A stretch of DNA of 17,627 bases, from positions 1-17,627 of the forward strand of contig JBELLC010000053.1 in assembly GCA_042088965.1 (NCBI GenBank), read 5' to 3'. Shown here piece after piece: positions 1 through 7,013 of the stretch. Numbering within the stretch: position 1 is the stretch's first letter; the number at the start of each line of letters is the position of its first letter. The translations under genes and the position numbers were made by a program. The notes beneath the pieces were generated by a model. That model saw nothing but the letters and a program-made list of their open reading frames with translations, was not told the origin of the DNA and did no database searches. The stretch comes from TMED26 sp042088965 (lineage in GTDB: Bacteria; Pseudomonadota; Alphaproteobacteria; Thalassobaculales; Thalassobaculaceae).

Positions 1-408
1 GTCAAAAGCAAAACAACAGCCGCCATTCACCGCTTCGGTCATAAAGCCTTGGCCCGTGAAGGGATGCCCAATCCAATAGCCAAAAGAGCAGGTTTGGGTC
101 ACCCCGCGGCGGACATTTGACATCGTCAGCCCCCCCATCAAGGCATCATCACTGCGTCGAAAGATAAAAAAGCTATAGCTGCGGTCATTTTGCCAATCGT
201 CGGCATAACGGATCAAGCGATAGCGAAACGACGGTTTAGACAAAACGTCATTGGCCCAGGTCGGCTCCCAGGGCTGTAAATAGTCGCGGCTGACGGCTCG
301 CAGCTCCGCCCATTCTGCCCAATCGCCGCGCACAGGGGGGCGTAAATAGGTCCGGCTTTGAGTCACCCGTTGTTCGTTTTTACCAGGTGAAAAGAACGTC
401 AGAACCAT
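1..408 (-). CDS. GNAT N-acetyltransferase, RimJ/RimL type (3' end cut by window)
   Basis: An open frame of 136 codons runs from an ATG at 408 to the window edge with no stop, so the C-terminus is missing. Residues about 20-136 match the RimJ/RimL-like GNAT fold: an N-terminal YLRPPVRGDW segment, a central strand ending SFGYWIG (about 108-114), and the acetyl-CoA pyrophosphate-binding stretch TGQGFMTEAV (about 118-127). The family transfers acetyl from acetyl-CoA, often to protein N-terminal amines; the substrate here is unknown. It lies 87 bases downstream of the M16 peptidase on the same strand and may be cotranscribed with it and thrC. The Shine-Dalgarno before the ATG is weak. Family assignment is firm; specificity is not. 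Confidence 0.88.
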   Translation of the reverse strand, partial: MVLTFFSPGKNEQRVTQSRTYLRPPVRGDWAEWAELRAVSRDYLQPWEPTWANDVLSKPSFRYRLIRYADDWQNDRSYSFFIFRRSDDALMGGLTMSNVRRGVTQTCSFGYWIGHPFTGQGFMTEAVNGGCCFAFD

Positions 409-429
409 CGATCGGGGACCCTTATTGAC

Positions 430-484
430 ATAACGGCGACATCATTAAACGTCGCGTTTGTCTTGGCAAGTCACACGCCGTTAT
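430..484. repeat. 9-bp perfect inverted repeat between M16 peptidase and GNAT genes
   Basis: ATAACGGCG at 430-438 is the exact reverse complement of CGCCGTTAT at 476-484, with a 37-base spacer. The spacer side holds a smaller GCGAC/GTCGC pair around 436-455. On the minus strand no T-run follows the stem, so it is not a standard intrinsic terminator for the peptidase transcript. It could be an mRNA hairpin that stabilises or attenuates the message, or chance. Confidence 0.35.
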
Positions 485-495
485 TTTTCGCCGCT

Positions 496-1767
496 TTATG
501 ACAGTCGGGCGCAAATCTTGTTATAATCTTCCAGCTTTGATAACGGTCCTGTTGCCGCAATCGTTGGCTGGCTTTGGCGCAGTCGGCTTGCAACCGCTGT
601 AATCGCGTCCAGATCAACGGCATCGACTTTGGCAACCATGTCGGCGCTGTTGGGGATTTTGCCCCGGACCAGCATGTGCTGGGCCAATTGTTCGGCCCGA
701 TTAGAGGTTGATTCCCGGCTCATCAGCAAACCAGATTTCAATTGTGCCTTCGCGCGGGCCAGCTCAGCGGCTGTGATTGAGCCTGCTGCCTTTGTCACTT
801 CATCGGTCAAAACAGGGACCAACTCGCTGACCTCATTGCCGCCCGTACCTGCATAAATACCAAAAATACCGCCATCTTGAAATGACGAGGCAAAGGAATA
901 GATCGAGTAGACCAAGCCGCGTTTTTCCCGCACTTCTTGAAACAAACGCGAGGACATACCGCCGCCAAAAAGGGTTGAGAATACCTGCAAGGCATAGAAA
1001 TCAGGATCATCAAACGCCACCCCATCGAAGCCGATGATCAGATGCGCTTGCTCTAAATCTTTCTCGATCCGGTGATCGCCGCCTTGATAGATCGCAGGCT
1101 GGCTGCTGGCATGGCTTGTTGCCGGCAGGTTTTCAAACGCCATGGCGACCATGTCGACAACAGCTTGGTGTTCGATGTTCCCCGCGGCGGCAAAGACCAT
1201 GCGGTCGCCGCCGTAATTTTGGGCAATGAAATCAACAATCGCTTGGCGATCCATGTTGGCGACCACCTCCGCGCGCCCCAGAACAGGGCGGCCAATCGGC
1301 TGGTCGGGATAGGCGGTCTCTTGAAAGTCATCAAAAATGATATCGTCAGGGGTGTCAGCGGCCTGACCAATTTCTTGAAGGACCACCGTTCGTTCACGGG
1401 CCAATTCATCGCTATCAAAGCGGGAATTTTGCAGAATATCGCCTAACAGATCGACCGCCAGGGGTGCGTCTTGCTTTAAAACTTTGGCGTAATAAGCGGT
1501 TTGTTCACGGGCGGTATAGGCATTTAAATGGCCGCCCACGTCTTCGATCTCTTCGGCAATTGCAAGGGCGTCGCGGCGCTCTGTTCCTTTGAACGCCATA
1601 TGCTCAAGCAAATGGGCGACGCCGCCTGTTTCGACATTTTCATGACGGGCACCAGCGCCAATCCACATGCCCAGCGAGACACTGTCAACGCTGCTCATTG
1701 GGTCGGTGAGGATGCGCAAGCCATTATCCAGTGTGGTCAACTGTGGGCCGATTTTGGAATCGCTCAT
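496..1767 (-). CDS. M16 family zinc metallopeptidase (processing-peptidase-like)
   Basis: The 423-residue product carries the inverted zinc motif HLLEH at 52-56 (H52, E55 base, H56), with E132 seventy-six residues after H56, matching the third zinc ligand of the M16 family. The stretch HLNAYTAREQTAYYAKV (80-96) and the glycine-rich segment FGGGMSSRLFQEVREKRG (267-284) are typical of active bacterial relatives of the mitochondrial processing peptidase beta subunit. It has no signal peptide, so it is probably cytoplasmic and cleaves short peptides or presequence-like segments; the substrate is unknown. The ATG overlaps the thrC stop as ATGA (1764-1767) and has a good GGAGG six bases upstream, so the two genes are translationally coupled. 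The same thrC-peptidase adjacency is common in Alphaproteobacteria. All catalytic residues are present. Confidence 0.95.
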   Translation of the reverse strand: MSDSKIGPQLTTLDNGLRILTDPMSSVDSVSLGMWIGAGARHENVETGGVAHLLEHMAFKGTERRDALAIAEEIEDVGGHLNAYTAREQTAYYAKVLKQDAPLAVDLLGDILQNSRFDSDELARERTVVLQEIGQAADTPDDIIFDDFQETAYPDQPIGRPVLGRAEVVANMDRQAIVDFIAQNYGGDRMVFAAAGNIEHQAVVDMVAMAFENLPATSHASSQPAIYQGGDHRIEKDLEQAHLIIGFDGVAFDDPDFYALQVFSTLFGGGMSSRLFQEVREKRGLVYSIYSFASSFQDGGIFGIYAGTGGNEVSELVPVLTDEVTKAAGSITAAELARAKAQLKSGLLMSRESTSNRAEQLAQHMLVRGKIPNSADMVAKVDAVDLDAITAVASRLRQSQPTIAATGPLSKLEDYNKICARLS

Positions 1768-3170
1768 TTTGGGCCTCCCAGGCGAACATTTGCGTCAATG
1801 AAGGCTTTCACCACAGCGCTGTCATTGGCCAAGACGCTGAGGTGTTCGGGACGGTCCATGAGGTCAGCAAGCCGCGCCGGTAAGGCTGGATAATGGCCGC
1901 TGGCTTGGGTTACGGCGTCAGGGAATTTTGCTGGATGCGCGCAGGCGAGCGCCACCAACGGATCAGCAATTTTATGGCCAAGCTTGATGGCCGTCTCCAC
2001 ACCAACAGCGGTATGCGGATCAATGATTTCGCCGGTTGCAGCGGCCGTCTCTTTAATTCGCGCCAAGATCGCTTGATCATCAACGCAATGCCCTTGGAAC
2101 ATGCTTTGTGTGTCCGATAACTGGCCTTGCGATAGGCTAAAGCTGCCGGTTTGGCGAAAGTCGGTCAGGGTGCGGGCAACTGCGGCACCGTCACGGTCAA
2201 GCATATCAAAAAGCAGTCGCTCAAAATTACTTGAGACCTGGATATCCATGCTGGGCGATAAGCTTGGCTCAACACCGCGTATTTCCATCGTCCCACTATT
2301 CAAAAAGCGCGCCAAAATATCATTGCGGTTACAGCCAACCAGCAGTTGTGAGATGGGTAACCCCATTTTCTTGGCGGCGTAAGCGGCAAAAACATTGCCA
2401 AAATTACCAGATGGAACTGAAAAAGCGACGTCGCGCTCTGGGGCACCAAGGCCCAAGGCGGCGGCAAAATAATAGGTGATTTGCGGCATAATCCGCGCCC
2501 AATTAATTGAATTAACGGCGGAAAGATGCATCTTGTCGCGGAATGCCAGATCGTTAAACAGCCCTTTAACCATGTCTTGGCAGTCGTCAAAATGCCCGTC
2601 GAGGGCAATCGCATGGACATTATCTGCTTTAACCGTCGTCATCTGCCGCTGCTGCACTGGGGATACGCGATTGTGCGGAAATAGGATAAAAATATCGATG
2701 GCATCACGGTCCCGGCATGCCTCGATCGCCGCAGACCCAGTATCGCCAGAGGTTGCGCCGACAATGGTGATGCGCTCCCCGCGCTGTTGCAAGACATGGT
2801 CAAACAAGCGGCCAAGAACCTGCATCGCGTAATCTTTAAAAGCCAGGGTCGGGCCATGGAATAACTCCATCAACCACAGTCCTTGATCCAGTTGTTTCAG
2901 CGGCGCAACAGCAGGATGACCAAAATCACGATAGGCGCCGTTGACGATATGCTGCAAGCTGGCTTCATCAATGCTACCGGCAACAAACGGGCGCATAATC
3001 TCGATCGCCAAATCACAATAGGACAGGGTGCGAAAACGCCGTAAATCAGCGGCTGAAAATTGTGGCCATTCCTGGGGCACATAAAGCCCCCCATCACGGG
3101 CCAAACCGGTGACAAGAACATCATCAAAATCTAAGGTCGGGGCTGCGCCGCGTGTGCTGATATATTTCAC
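1764..3170 (-). CDS. thrC: Threonine synthase
   Basis: This PLP enzyme converts O-phospho-L-homoserine to L-threonine, the last step of threonine synthesis. The frame extends upstream to 3347, but the family N-terminus (M/V)KYISTRG begins at the GTG at 3170, which has GGAGG (3177-3181) six bases before it; an adjacent GTG at 3173 is the alternative. This gives 468 residues, the usual size. Visible features are the N-terminal block RDGGLYVP (25-32), the PLP lysine K112 in GPTLAFKDYA, and the phosphate-binding loop SGDTGSA (141-147). It is the first gene of a minus-strand run with the M16 peptidase (ATGA overlap) and the GNAT gene. A threonine aldolase gene lies about 1 kb away. Identification is firm. 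Confidence 0.97.
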   Translation of the reverse strand: MKYISTRGAAPTLDFDDVLVTGLARDGGLYVPQEWPQFSAADLRRFRTLSYCDLAIEIMRPFVAGSIDEASLQHIVNGAYRDFGHPAVAPLKQLDQGLWLMELFHGPTLAFKDYAMQVLGRLFDHVLQQRGERITIVGATSGDTGSAAIEACRDRDAIDIFILFPHNRVSPVQQRQMTTVKADNVHAIALDGHFDDCQDMVKGLFNDLAFRDKMHLSAVNSINWARIMPQITYYFAAALGLGAPERDVAFSVPSGNFGNVFAAYAAKKMGLPISQLLVGCNRNDILARFLNSGTMEIRGVEPSLSPSMDIQVSSNFERLLFDMLDRDGAAVARTLTDFRQTGSFSLSQGQLSDTQSMFQGHCVDDQAILARIKETAAATGEIIDPHTAVGVETAIKLGHKIADPLVALACAHPAKFPDAVTQASGHYPALPARLADLMDRPEHLSVLANDSAVVKAFIDANVRLGGPK

Positions 3171-3214
3171 CACTGTCCTCCATGTCGGAAACCGCGCGAC
3201 ACTAAAGCATCCTG

Positions 3215-3244
3215 ACGATATTTGGAAATGACTTCTGCTGTCAT
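3215..3244 (-). promoter_or_regulatory. Candidate thrC promoter
   Basis: Read on the minus strand, ATGACA (3239-3244) and TATCGT (3215-3220) are separated by 18 bases and could be the -35 and -10 boxes for thrC, placing the start of transcription about 37 bases before the GTG. Each box has mismatches (one in the -35, two in the -10). A 7-bp inverted repeat overlaps the -35 and spacer. Confidence 0.3.
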
Positions 3245-3246
3245 TT
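3226..3246. promoter_or_regulatory. Operator-like inverted repeat AAATGAC-N7-GTCATTT
   Basis: AAATGAC at 3226-3232 and GTCATTT at 3240-3246 form a perfect 7-bp inverted repeat around a 7-base spacer in the 146-base gap between the divergent thrC and dehydrogenase genes. The 21-base span and position over the candidate thrC promoter fit a dimeric regulator site. I do not recognise a known consensus. Confidence 0.35.
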
Positions 3247-3316
3247 GCGATTGGGTTCTGTTCAGTCTGCCGAAGACTTGCCATTATGGCGCATAAATTG
3301 GCGGCTGGGGGCGAGA

Positions 3317-4216
3317 ATGCAGCGTTTAACAATTGCGGTGGTGGCACCAGGAGATATGGGACATGCCATTGGCAAGCGTCTGATAAAAGGGGGCTTGCGA
3401 GTCATTACGGACCTGACGGGCCGCTCTCAGCGAAGCCATGATTTAGCGGCTTCAGCAGGCATGGACGAGGTTGCGGGCAATGATGCCTTATTATCCGAGG
3501 CAGCGGTCATCTTATCCATTATGCCGCCGTCAGCGGCGGTTGGCTTTGCCGAAGGATTGGCCATAACAGCGCGCCAAAATCCGCATCTGCCGCGCCCCTT
3601 GGTGGTGGATTTAAACGCAATCGCGCCGGCAACGGCAACGACGATTGCCGATATTCTGGCGGTGGCTGATTTGCCCTTTATTGACGGCGGTATTGTGGGC
3701 GGGCCGCCGAAGGCGGATGATGCGGGGCCGCGTGTTTATATTTCAGGCACGGATCTGGCGCAGCTTGACAGCTTGCACGATGCTGGCCTGGATATGCGCC
3801 CGATATCTGGCGGCATTGGCGCGGCGTCAGGATTAAAAATGTGCTACGCCAGCATGACCAAAGGCATTACAGCCCTACAAATCGAAGCTTTGGTAGCGGC
3901 CCGTGCCTTGGGCTGTGATACAGATCTGCAAGCCGAGATGGCGTTTAGCCAAGAAGCTCTATTATCTCGCGCAGATGCTTGGTTGCCAGCATCCTGTCCA
4001 AAGGCCTATCGCTGGATCGGGGAGATGGAAGAAATCGCCGCTACTTTTCAGTCGGTGGGTTTAACACCGCGCACCTTTCAGGGTGTGGCAGAGATTTACC
4101 GCATGGTTGAACGCTCTCCCCTTGGCAAGGAAACCGTTGAAAACCGCGCCCTGGCCAAGGATGCGAAGGGCGTGGCGGATATATTGGCGGCCAGTTTACC
4201 GCTGAGAAAGTCTTAA
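3317..4216 (+). CDS. NAD(P)-dependent dehydrogenase, 6PGDH/3-HIBADH-like with DUF1932 C-terminus
   Basis: The 299-residue protein begins MQRLTIAVVAPGDMG, a Rossmann beta strand and glycine-rich turn close to the start, typical of the beta-hydroxyacid dehydrogenase superfamily. The segment IDGGIVGGPP (122-131) matches the conserved substrate-binding DGG...GG motif, and K174 in SGLKMCYASMTKG is at the catalytic lysine position. The C-terminal helical part (about 180-290) resembles the DUF1932 domain. The frame is open back to a TTG at 3245, but ATG 3317 puts the Rossmann strand at the N-terminus and has GGGGG five bases upstream. Substrate is unknown; likely a small hydroxyacid. It is divergent from thrC and convergent with threonine aldolase, sharing the TTAA at 4213-4216 as both stop codons. 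Confidence 0.85.
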   Translation: MQRLTIAVVAPGDMGHAIGKRLIKGGLRVITDLTGRSQRSHDLAASAGMDEVAGNDALLSEAAVILSIMPPSAAVGFAEGLAITARQNPHLPRPLVVDLNAIAPATATTIADILAVADLPFIDGGIVGGPPKADDAGPRVYISGTDLAQLDSLHDAGLDMRPISGGIGAASGLKMCYASMTKGITALQIEALVAARALGCDTDLQAEMAFSQEALLSRADAWLPASCPKAYRWIGEMEEIAATFQSVGLTPRTFQGVAEIYRMVERSPLGKETVENRALAKDAKGVADILAASLPLRKS

Positions 4217-5295
4217 GCTGGTGATGCTGCAACTTTGGCACAGGCGGTGATGGTCTCCTCAATCATGGCAGCGTCGATATCCAGATGGGTGACCGCGCGC
4301 ATTAAATCAGGGCCCATATTGGTGATGCGCACATCATACTCACGCAGGGCGGCAGAAAAGTCGCTGGCGCTGTGGCCAGTATTTGCGGTGCCAAAATAGA
4401 CCATATTGGTTTCAACACTGCTGACATTAATGTCAATGCCGTCAATAGCGGCCAAACCGTGTGCCAGTTTCTGGGCATTCAGGTGATCCTCGGCAAGCCG
4501 GGCCACATTATGTTCCAGCGCAAAAACCCCGGCAGCGGCAATAATCCCCGCTTGCCGCATGGCACCGCCAAATTGATGCTTGAAACGCCAAGCACGATCA
4601 ATGAAATCAGCAGAGCCTGCCAGTACCCCGCCAACAGGACAGCCAAGGCCTTTTGATAGGTCAAGCCAAACGCTATCACATGGCTGCGAAAATGCCGCTG
4701 CAGACACCCCAGAGGCAACAACAGCATTTAACAAGCGTGCGCCATCCATATGCACAGGCAGGTTATGATCATGAGCGGCGGCGGCGACCGCTTCAAGCTG
4801 CGCTAAGGGCCAGATTGTCCCGCCCCCCATATTGGCGGTATTTTCAACACTGACGAGGGCAGTGCGGGGGGCATGGCGGCTGGCAGGGCGGATTGCTGCC
4901 AGCATTTGTTCGGCTGTAAATAGCCCACGGTCACCGGCAATGGGGCGAGTCATCGCCCCGGATAATGCAGCAGGGCCGCCCGTTTCAAAATGTAAGCCAT
5001 GGGAGCTTTCATCGAGGATGATTTCCTCGCCATGGTCAACCCAAACCCGATAAGCAATCTCATTACACATGGTGCCCGAGGGCAGAAAAATCGCTGCCTC
5101 TTTGCCCATTAAGTCAGCCACCATCCGGCAAAGTTTATTCACCGTTGGGTCTTCTTGCGCTTGCTCATTTCCAACAGCGGCGTGGGCCATCGCCTCACGC
5201 ATCTGAGCAGATGGCAAGGTGCAGGTGTCGCTGTGCAAATCAATTCGTGGTGCGCGGGCGTCATTGTGTAGATTATTTGGGGGGCTAGAAACCAT
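4213..5295 (-). CDS. ltaE: Low-specificity L-threonine aldolase
   Basis: The 360-residue protein belongs to the fold-type I PLP beta-eliminating lyase/threonine aldolase family, which cleaves L-threonine or L-allo-threonine to glycine and acetaldehyde. It has the N-terminal IDLHSDT (18-24), EDPTVNKL (48-55), the PLP-stacking histidine region DESSHG (95-100), HMDGARLLNA (182-191) with D184 and R187 for the cofactor, and the Schiff-base lysine K215 in LDLSKGLGCPVGG. Length and motifs fit an intact enzyme. The ATG at 5295 has AAGGTG just upstream. Its stop overlaps that of the convergent dehydrogenase in a TTAA palindrome. With thrC nearby, the locus holds both threonine synthesis and breakdown. 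Related aldolases that prefer phenylserine or other beta-hydroxy amino acids cannot be excluded. Confidence 0.92.
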   Translation of the reverse strand: MVSSPPNNLHNDARAPRIDLHSDTCTLPSAQMREAMAHAAVGNEQAQEDPTVNKLCRMVADLMGKEAAIFLPSGTMCNEIAYRVWVDHGEEIILDESSHGLHFETGGPAALSGAMTRPIAGDRGLFTAEQMLAAIRPASRHAPRTALVSVENTANMGGGTIWPLAQLEAVAAAAHDHNLPVHMDGARLLNAVVASGVSAAAFSQPCDSVWLDLSKGLGCPVGGVLAGSADFIDRAWRFKHQFGGAMRQAGIIAAAGVFALEHNVARLAEDHLNAQKLAHGLAAIDGIDINVSSVETNMVYFGTANTGHSASDFSAALREYDVRITNMGPDLMRAVTHLDIDAAMIEETITACAKVAASPA

Positions 5296-5332
5296 GAAGC
5301 ACCTTTTTCATCAAACCTAAAGCCAGGGTTTT

Positions 5333-5361
5333 GGTGTATGGAGATTACAGATATCGGTCAA
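5333..5361 (-). promoter_or_regulatory. Weak candidate promoter for threonine aldolase
   Basis: On the minus strand TTGACC (5356-5361) and TACACC (5333-5338) are spaced by 17 bases, about 38 bases before the start codon. The -35 is good and the -10 poor, so this is tentative. The rest of the 156-base gap to the plus-strand membrane gene shows no other convincing signal. Confidence 0.25.
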
Positions 5362-5451
5362 GAAACATGAACAGTTTATTGAATTATTGACGGCCAGACC
5401 ATATCTGCACAAAGCAGCGGCTGTCCTGAAACATTTGATAAGAGGTAACCC

Positions 5452-5835
5452 TTGACTCCATCCAAAGACGTAAGCCATCGCCGCCTGTCACTGTCACTGC
5501 GGGCAAATGAGGACCCAGGTTTGGTGCTGCAAATCGTCTACGCCTTGTTTGCGTTATCTCTATTCACAGGCTTGCCCGCCATTATCGGGATGATCCTTAC
5601 CCTGATTGCTGGACAGAACCTCAATGACGACATGCTGTTAAGTCATTATCGTTATCAAATCCGCACTTTCCTGATCATGATTGTGGCAACAATCATTGGC
5701 ACCATTTTGACATGGTTCCTCGTGGGTTTTGCGATCTTGGGGCTGACGTGGTTATGGTTTCTTTATCGGGTGCTCAAAGGCTGGGTGATGTTGCGCAATG
5801 GCGCGGCGATGGCGGATCATGGCGGCGTGATGTAA
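5452..5835 (+). CDS. Small inner-membrane protein, DUF4870-like
   Basis: The 127-residue protein starts at a TTG with AGAGGT five to six bases upstream; no in-frame ATG appears before codon 47, well inside the first hydrophobic segment. Hydrophobic segments lie at about 24-53 and 72-107. Between and after them are HYRYQIRTF (65-73) and WFLYRVLKGW (102-111), motifs I associate with a widespread short proteobacterial membrane family of unknown role resembling DUF4870. The ends are polar, with positive charges at the N-terminus. It stands alone between divergent and convergent neighbours: its stop is 11 bases from the stop of the minus-strand sulfotransferase-like gene. No function can be assigned. 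Confidence 0.75.
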   Translation: MTPSKDVSHRRLSLSLRANEDPGLVLQIVYALFALSLFTGLPAIIGMILTLIAGQNLNDDMLLSHYRYQIRTFLIMIVATIIGTILTWFLVGFAILGLTWLWFLYRVLKGWVMLRNGAAMADHGGVM

Positions 5836-5846
5836 GCGCCCAATGG

Positions 5847-6980
5847 TCAAATGGGAAACCCCAGATCCTCGGCCCATGACGCCAGGTGATGCTGGTAGGG
5901 GGCCAGCACGCGGCGTTGTCGTCGCCAGCGGCCAGGTGGATCAAGCGGATCAGAATTTAGCCGCAGCGGCAGATCAGGGTCGGCCCGCAATGCAAGGAAT
6001 TGATACAGCTTGGCAAAGGCCGCTGCGGGTTCGTTAAGTGCTTCTTCGCGTGTAAAATTATGGACATTAAGGGGCAATACTTTTTCGGCGGCCGCCCAGA
6101 TCAGCATCCAGCGATGATACAAGGCGGCAGTTGCTGACAGGCTGGTGAAATGGATGCTGACATCATCGAGTGGTGTTGCTGCCATCCACTGCGACAGGCA
6201 CAAATCAAACGGATGGCGCACCGTAATGATCAGGCGGGCATTTGGAAACAGGCGCGCGATAACCCCTAAATAGGGCAGGTTATAAGGGCCGCTATCGATG
6301 ATAACCGCGTTGTCATTAAGCGCTTTGGCGTGGGCAGCGCGGGTGGTGAAATAATGGTGACGCAGGCTTTCCGCCATCTCAGGGCAGAGCGTGCCAAGGG
6401 CACTTGCCAGGTCATCGCCGCCAGCCGTCAGGCGGGCGACGATATTGCCAAGCATATCTTGGCCCGCCAGCAAGCAGACATCTCGGTGCTGTTGAAGATG
6501 GTTGTATACTTCAGCGTGTCCGGCCTCTGGCACGCCCAGCAGAAAAATCGGCTGCTCTAAAGTCATTGGCAGGTGTTGCCAGGCAGCAACCGCGCGCGGT
6601 GTCAGCGTGGCGGCCATGGCAGCAAGGTTTTGAACATCACGGGCAGGGCGGATACCCGCGACAATGGCGCGCTGGCGGCGGCGTCTATTGGCGCTGGCCG
6701 CATATCTGGCGGCGAGGCCGAGATTGCCAAGGCGTTCTTGAAGGACAGCAAGGGCAAAATCTATTTCCTCGCGCAGCAGGCTGGCGTTTGGCAGGTTGCG
6801 ATGGCTGTGCCCGTGGCAGGCCATATGGGCGGCAAGGGAGACAAATTCCCGGCGTGCGCCGCGCAAATCACCGTCGGCTTGGCGCTGGCATGCAGCGTCA
6901 AAACGTTGCTGTTCAAAACCAAGGCTAGACACATGTATCTCATCTAATCGTGCGGTTGCGGGGGAGTATGCCATGGTCAT
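5847..6980 (-). CDS. Degenerate sulfotransferase-like protein
   Basis: The 377-residue protein has an N-terminal helical part (about 20-130, TPR-like in character) followed by a sulfotransferase-type P-loop fold. The strand and loop PIFLLGVPEAGHAEV (144-158) aligns with the PAPS 5'-phosphosulfate loop, normally PRSGTT, but R, S and T are replaced by E152, A153 and H155. The 3'-phosphate motif is better kept: NARLIITVRHPFDLCLSQW has R255 and S263 at the usual spacing. The block preceding it, IIDSGPYNLPYLGVIARLFP, also resembles TPR-sulfotransferases but lacks their usual lysine. It may be a pseudoenzyme or use another ligand. It starts 33 bases after the dnaE2 stop on the same strand with no terminator between, so it may be the last gene of the SOS mutagenesis operon. 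SD is weak; M3 is an alternative start. Confidence 0.75.
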   Translation of the reverse strand: MTMAYSPATARLDEIHVSSLGFEQQRFDAACQRQADGDLRGARREFVSLAAHMACHGHSHRNLPNASLLREEIDFALAVLQERLGNLGLAARYAASANRRRRQRAIVAGIRPARDVQNLAAMAATLTPRAVAAWQHLPMTLEQPIFLLGVPEAGHAEVYNHLQQHRDVCLLAGQDMLGNIVARLTAGGDDLASALGTLCPEMAESLRHHYFTTRAAHAKALNDNAVIIDSGPYNLPYLGVIARLFPNARLIITVRHPFDLCLSQWMAATPLDDVSIHFTSLSATAALYHRWMLIWAAAEKVLPLNVHNFTREEALNEPAAAFAKLYQFLALRADPDLPLRLNSDPLDPPGRWRRQRRVLAPYQHHLASWAEDLGFPI

Positions 6981-7013
6981 TATTAGTCATGAAAGTCTGT
7001 TTGCGAAAGCCTG

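Noticed and set aside
3245..3316. TTG start 72 bases upstream for the DUF1932 dehydrogenase
   Set aside because: It would add 24 residues before the Rossmann strand and overlap the operator-like repeat; ATG 3317 fits better.
3171..3347. 59-residue N-terminal extension of threonine synthase from an upstream start
   Set aside because: The family N-terminus KYISTRG and a GGAGG place the start at GTG 3170; the extension is unlike any thrC N-terminus and covers the candidate promoter.
5313..5331. AAACC...GGTTT short inverted repeat in the threonine aldolase leader, considered as a riboswitch or attenuator
   Set aside because: Only five base pairs, no leader peptide, no known riboswitch core; likely chance.
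6404..6947. Plus-strand open frames of 174 and 124 codons opposite the sulfotransferase-like gene
   Set aside because: Overlapping shadows rich in Arg and Gly with no domain signs; the minus-strand frame has the recognisable fold.
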